Shown here: positions 63,394 to 64,000 of the stretch, one piece after another
Numbering within the stretch: the first letter of the stretch is position 1
How the letters are laid out: the number at the start of each line of letters is the position of its first letter
Origin: Odontomyia ornata
Lineage: Eukaryota; Arthropoda; Insecta; Diptera; Stratiomyidae
Assembly (NCBI GenBank): GCA_963969285.1
Contig: OZ017740.1
Coordinates: 155,607,319-155,671,318 of the forward strand
DNA length: 64,000 nucleotides
Direction of reading: 5' to 3'
Translations under genes and position numbers: made by a program
Notes under the pieces: model-generated
Told to the model about the DNA's origin: nothing
What the model saw: only the letters and a program-made list of their open reading frames with translations
The model's database searches: none

Positions 63394-64000
63394 GTCTAAA
63401 TTTAATATAAAAAAACAAAATGATGTAAAATTGATATTTAATAAAGGTAAAGAAAAAGCAAAAAAAATGTTTCAAGATTTATAATTATAAATTGAAAAAA
63501 TTAAAAAAATGTCTTTTTCGAATCTGCAAGATAAATTTCGGATAAGTGTAATGTAGGTTTTCGAGCAGTTTGCTTAGGCGACTACTCGGTTATTACAGGG
63601 TTTCCAGAATATCCGCCCATCTAGCGAAATTGATAGTGTTTCTGGCATTAAGTTTCATCAGCAGTACAAATTGTTTGTTACTCCGGCTATGAGCCTTCGC
63701 TCTTTAGCGCTCACTACCTGTGCGGTTGCATCAATAGCGGAGCGTCCTACTCTAAAGCCGTACTGCCATGGATATAAGTCCCCAGCAGCACGAATCACAT
63801 AAGTGAGTTTTCCTTTGATGAATTTCTCGAACGGTTTCCCGGACAATCCTTTTCTTCTGCTTATCATCACAAGCTTCGCTACCTTTCATCATGCCGCAAA
63901 ACTCCTTCGCGTAGGCAAGCGTTGAACGTACTGAGCAGGAAGTCAGGGCAACGATTCTAGGCTGGGATTCCCAACGTCCATCTTTCCAGTTTTCCATCTA
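63394..64000. repeat. Start of the second copy of the 2,580-bp unit, cut by the window end
   Basis: Identical by eye to 60814-61420, line by line. It contains the same LINE reverse-transcriptase frames (63658-63870, 63752-63997 on the minus strand). Confidence 0.95.

Noticed and set aside
37522..64000. Search for the last exon of the Echinoid-like receptor (tail with PDZ-binding end)
   Set aside because: No plus-strand segment with an acceptor, open phase-1 frame and plausible tail sequence was found; it is probably outside the window.

Overview
This window is eukaryotic, AT-rich, transposon-laden insect DNA, most likely from a fly. The exon sequences resemble a Drosophila cell-adhesion gene. 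The repeat families (BEL/Pao, Ty3/gypsy, R1- and RTE-clade LINEs, several Tc1/mariner lineages, piggyBac, pogo/Tigger-like) are typical insect ones. I cannot name the species. No rRNA, tRNA, CRISPR or bacterial-type gene is supported.

The only host gene I can support lies on the + strand as two internal coding exons, at 15829-16212 and 37162-37521. Together they encode the transmembrane segment and part of the cytoplasmic tail of a single-pass adhesion receptor. The splice junction joins in frame across a 20.9-kb intron. The tail resembles Echinoid as I remember it. The ectodomain exons would lie upstream of the window and the last coding exon downstream, so most of the window is intron of this gene.

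Layout. 1-6 kb: broken R1-type and RTE-type LINE pieces (-), a 1-kb terminal-inverted-repeat element and a small tandem duplication. 6.1-15.4 kb: a decayed BEL/Pao retroelement with an env-like gene (-). Its 5' LTR is split by a nearly perfect 1.49-kb palindrome. 15.8-16.2 kb: host exon. 17.8-25.9 kb: a Tc1 relic, then a mariner split by a nested stack of microsatellite, gypsy element (itself carrying an R1 LINE with a 15-bp target duplication) and solo LTR. 26.4-35.8 kb: a Tigger-like relic, two copies of an IS630-type element with DD36D spacing, a 2.8-kb inverted-repeat element coding for a DUF7869-like protein, and a deleted mariner. 37.2-37.5 kb: host exon. 40.3-46.6 kb: a 5'-truncated R1 LINE, mariner relics and a piggyBac transposase. 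47-52.2 kb: the longest R1-clade LINE (+), interrupted by a mariner at a clean TA. 52.2-55.6 kb: no gene seen. 55.7-59.8 kb: an R1 LINE (-) split by an internally deleted gypsy with a 4-bp target duplication. 60.8-64 kb: a 2,580-bp unit holding another R1 copy, whose first 607 bp repeat without visible change up to the window end.

Every mobile-element reading frame examined is broken by stops, frameshifts or deletions, so none is likely to be autonomous. All four LTR-type insertions are antisense to the host gene. The best candidate for something poorly described is the DUF7869-like element at 30652-33453. The most striking structure is the palindrome at 13762-15248.
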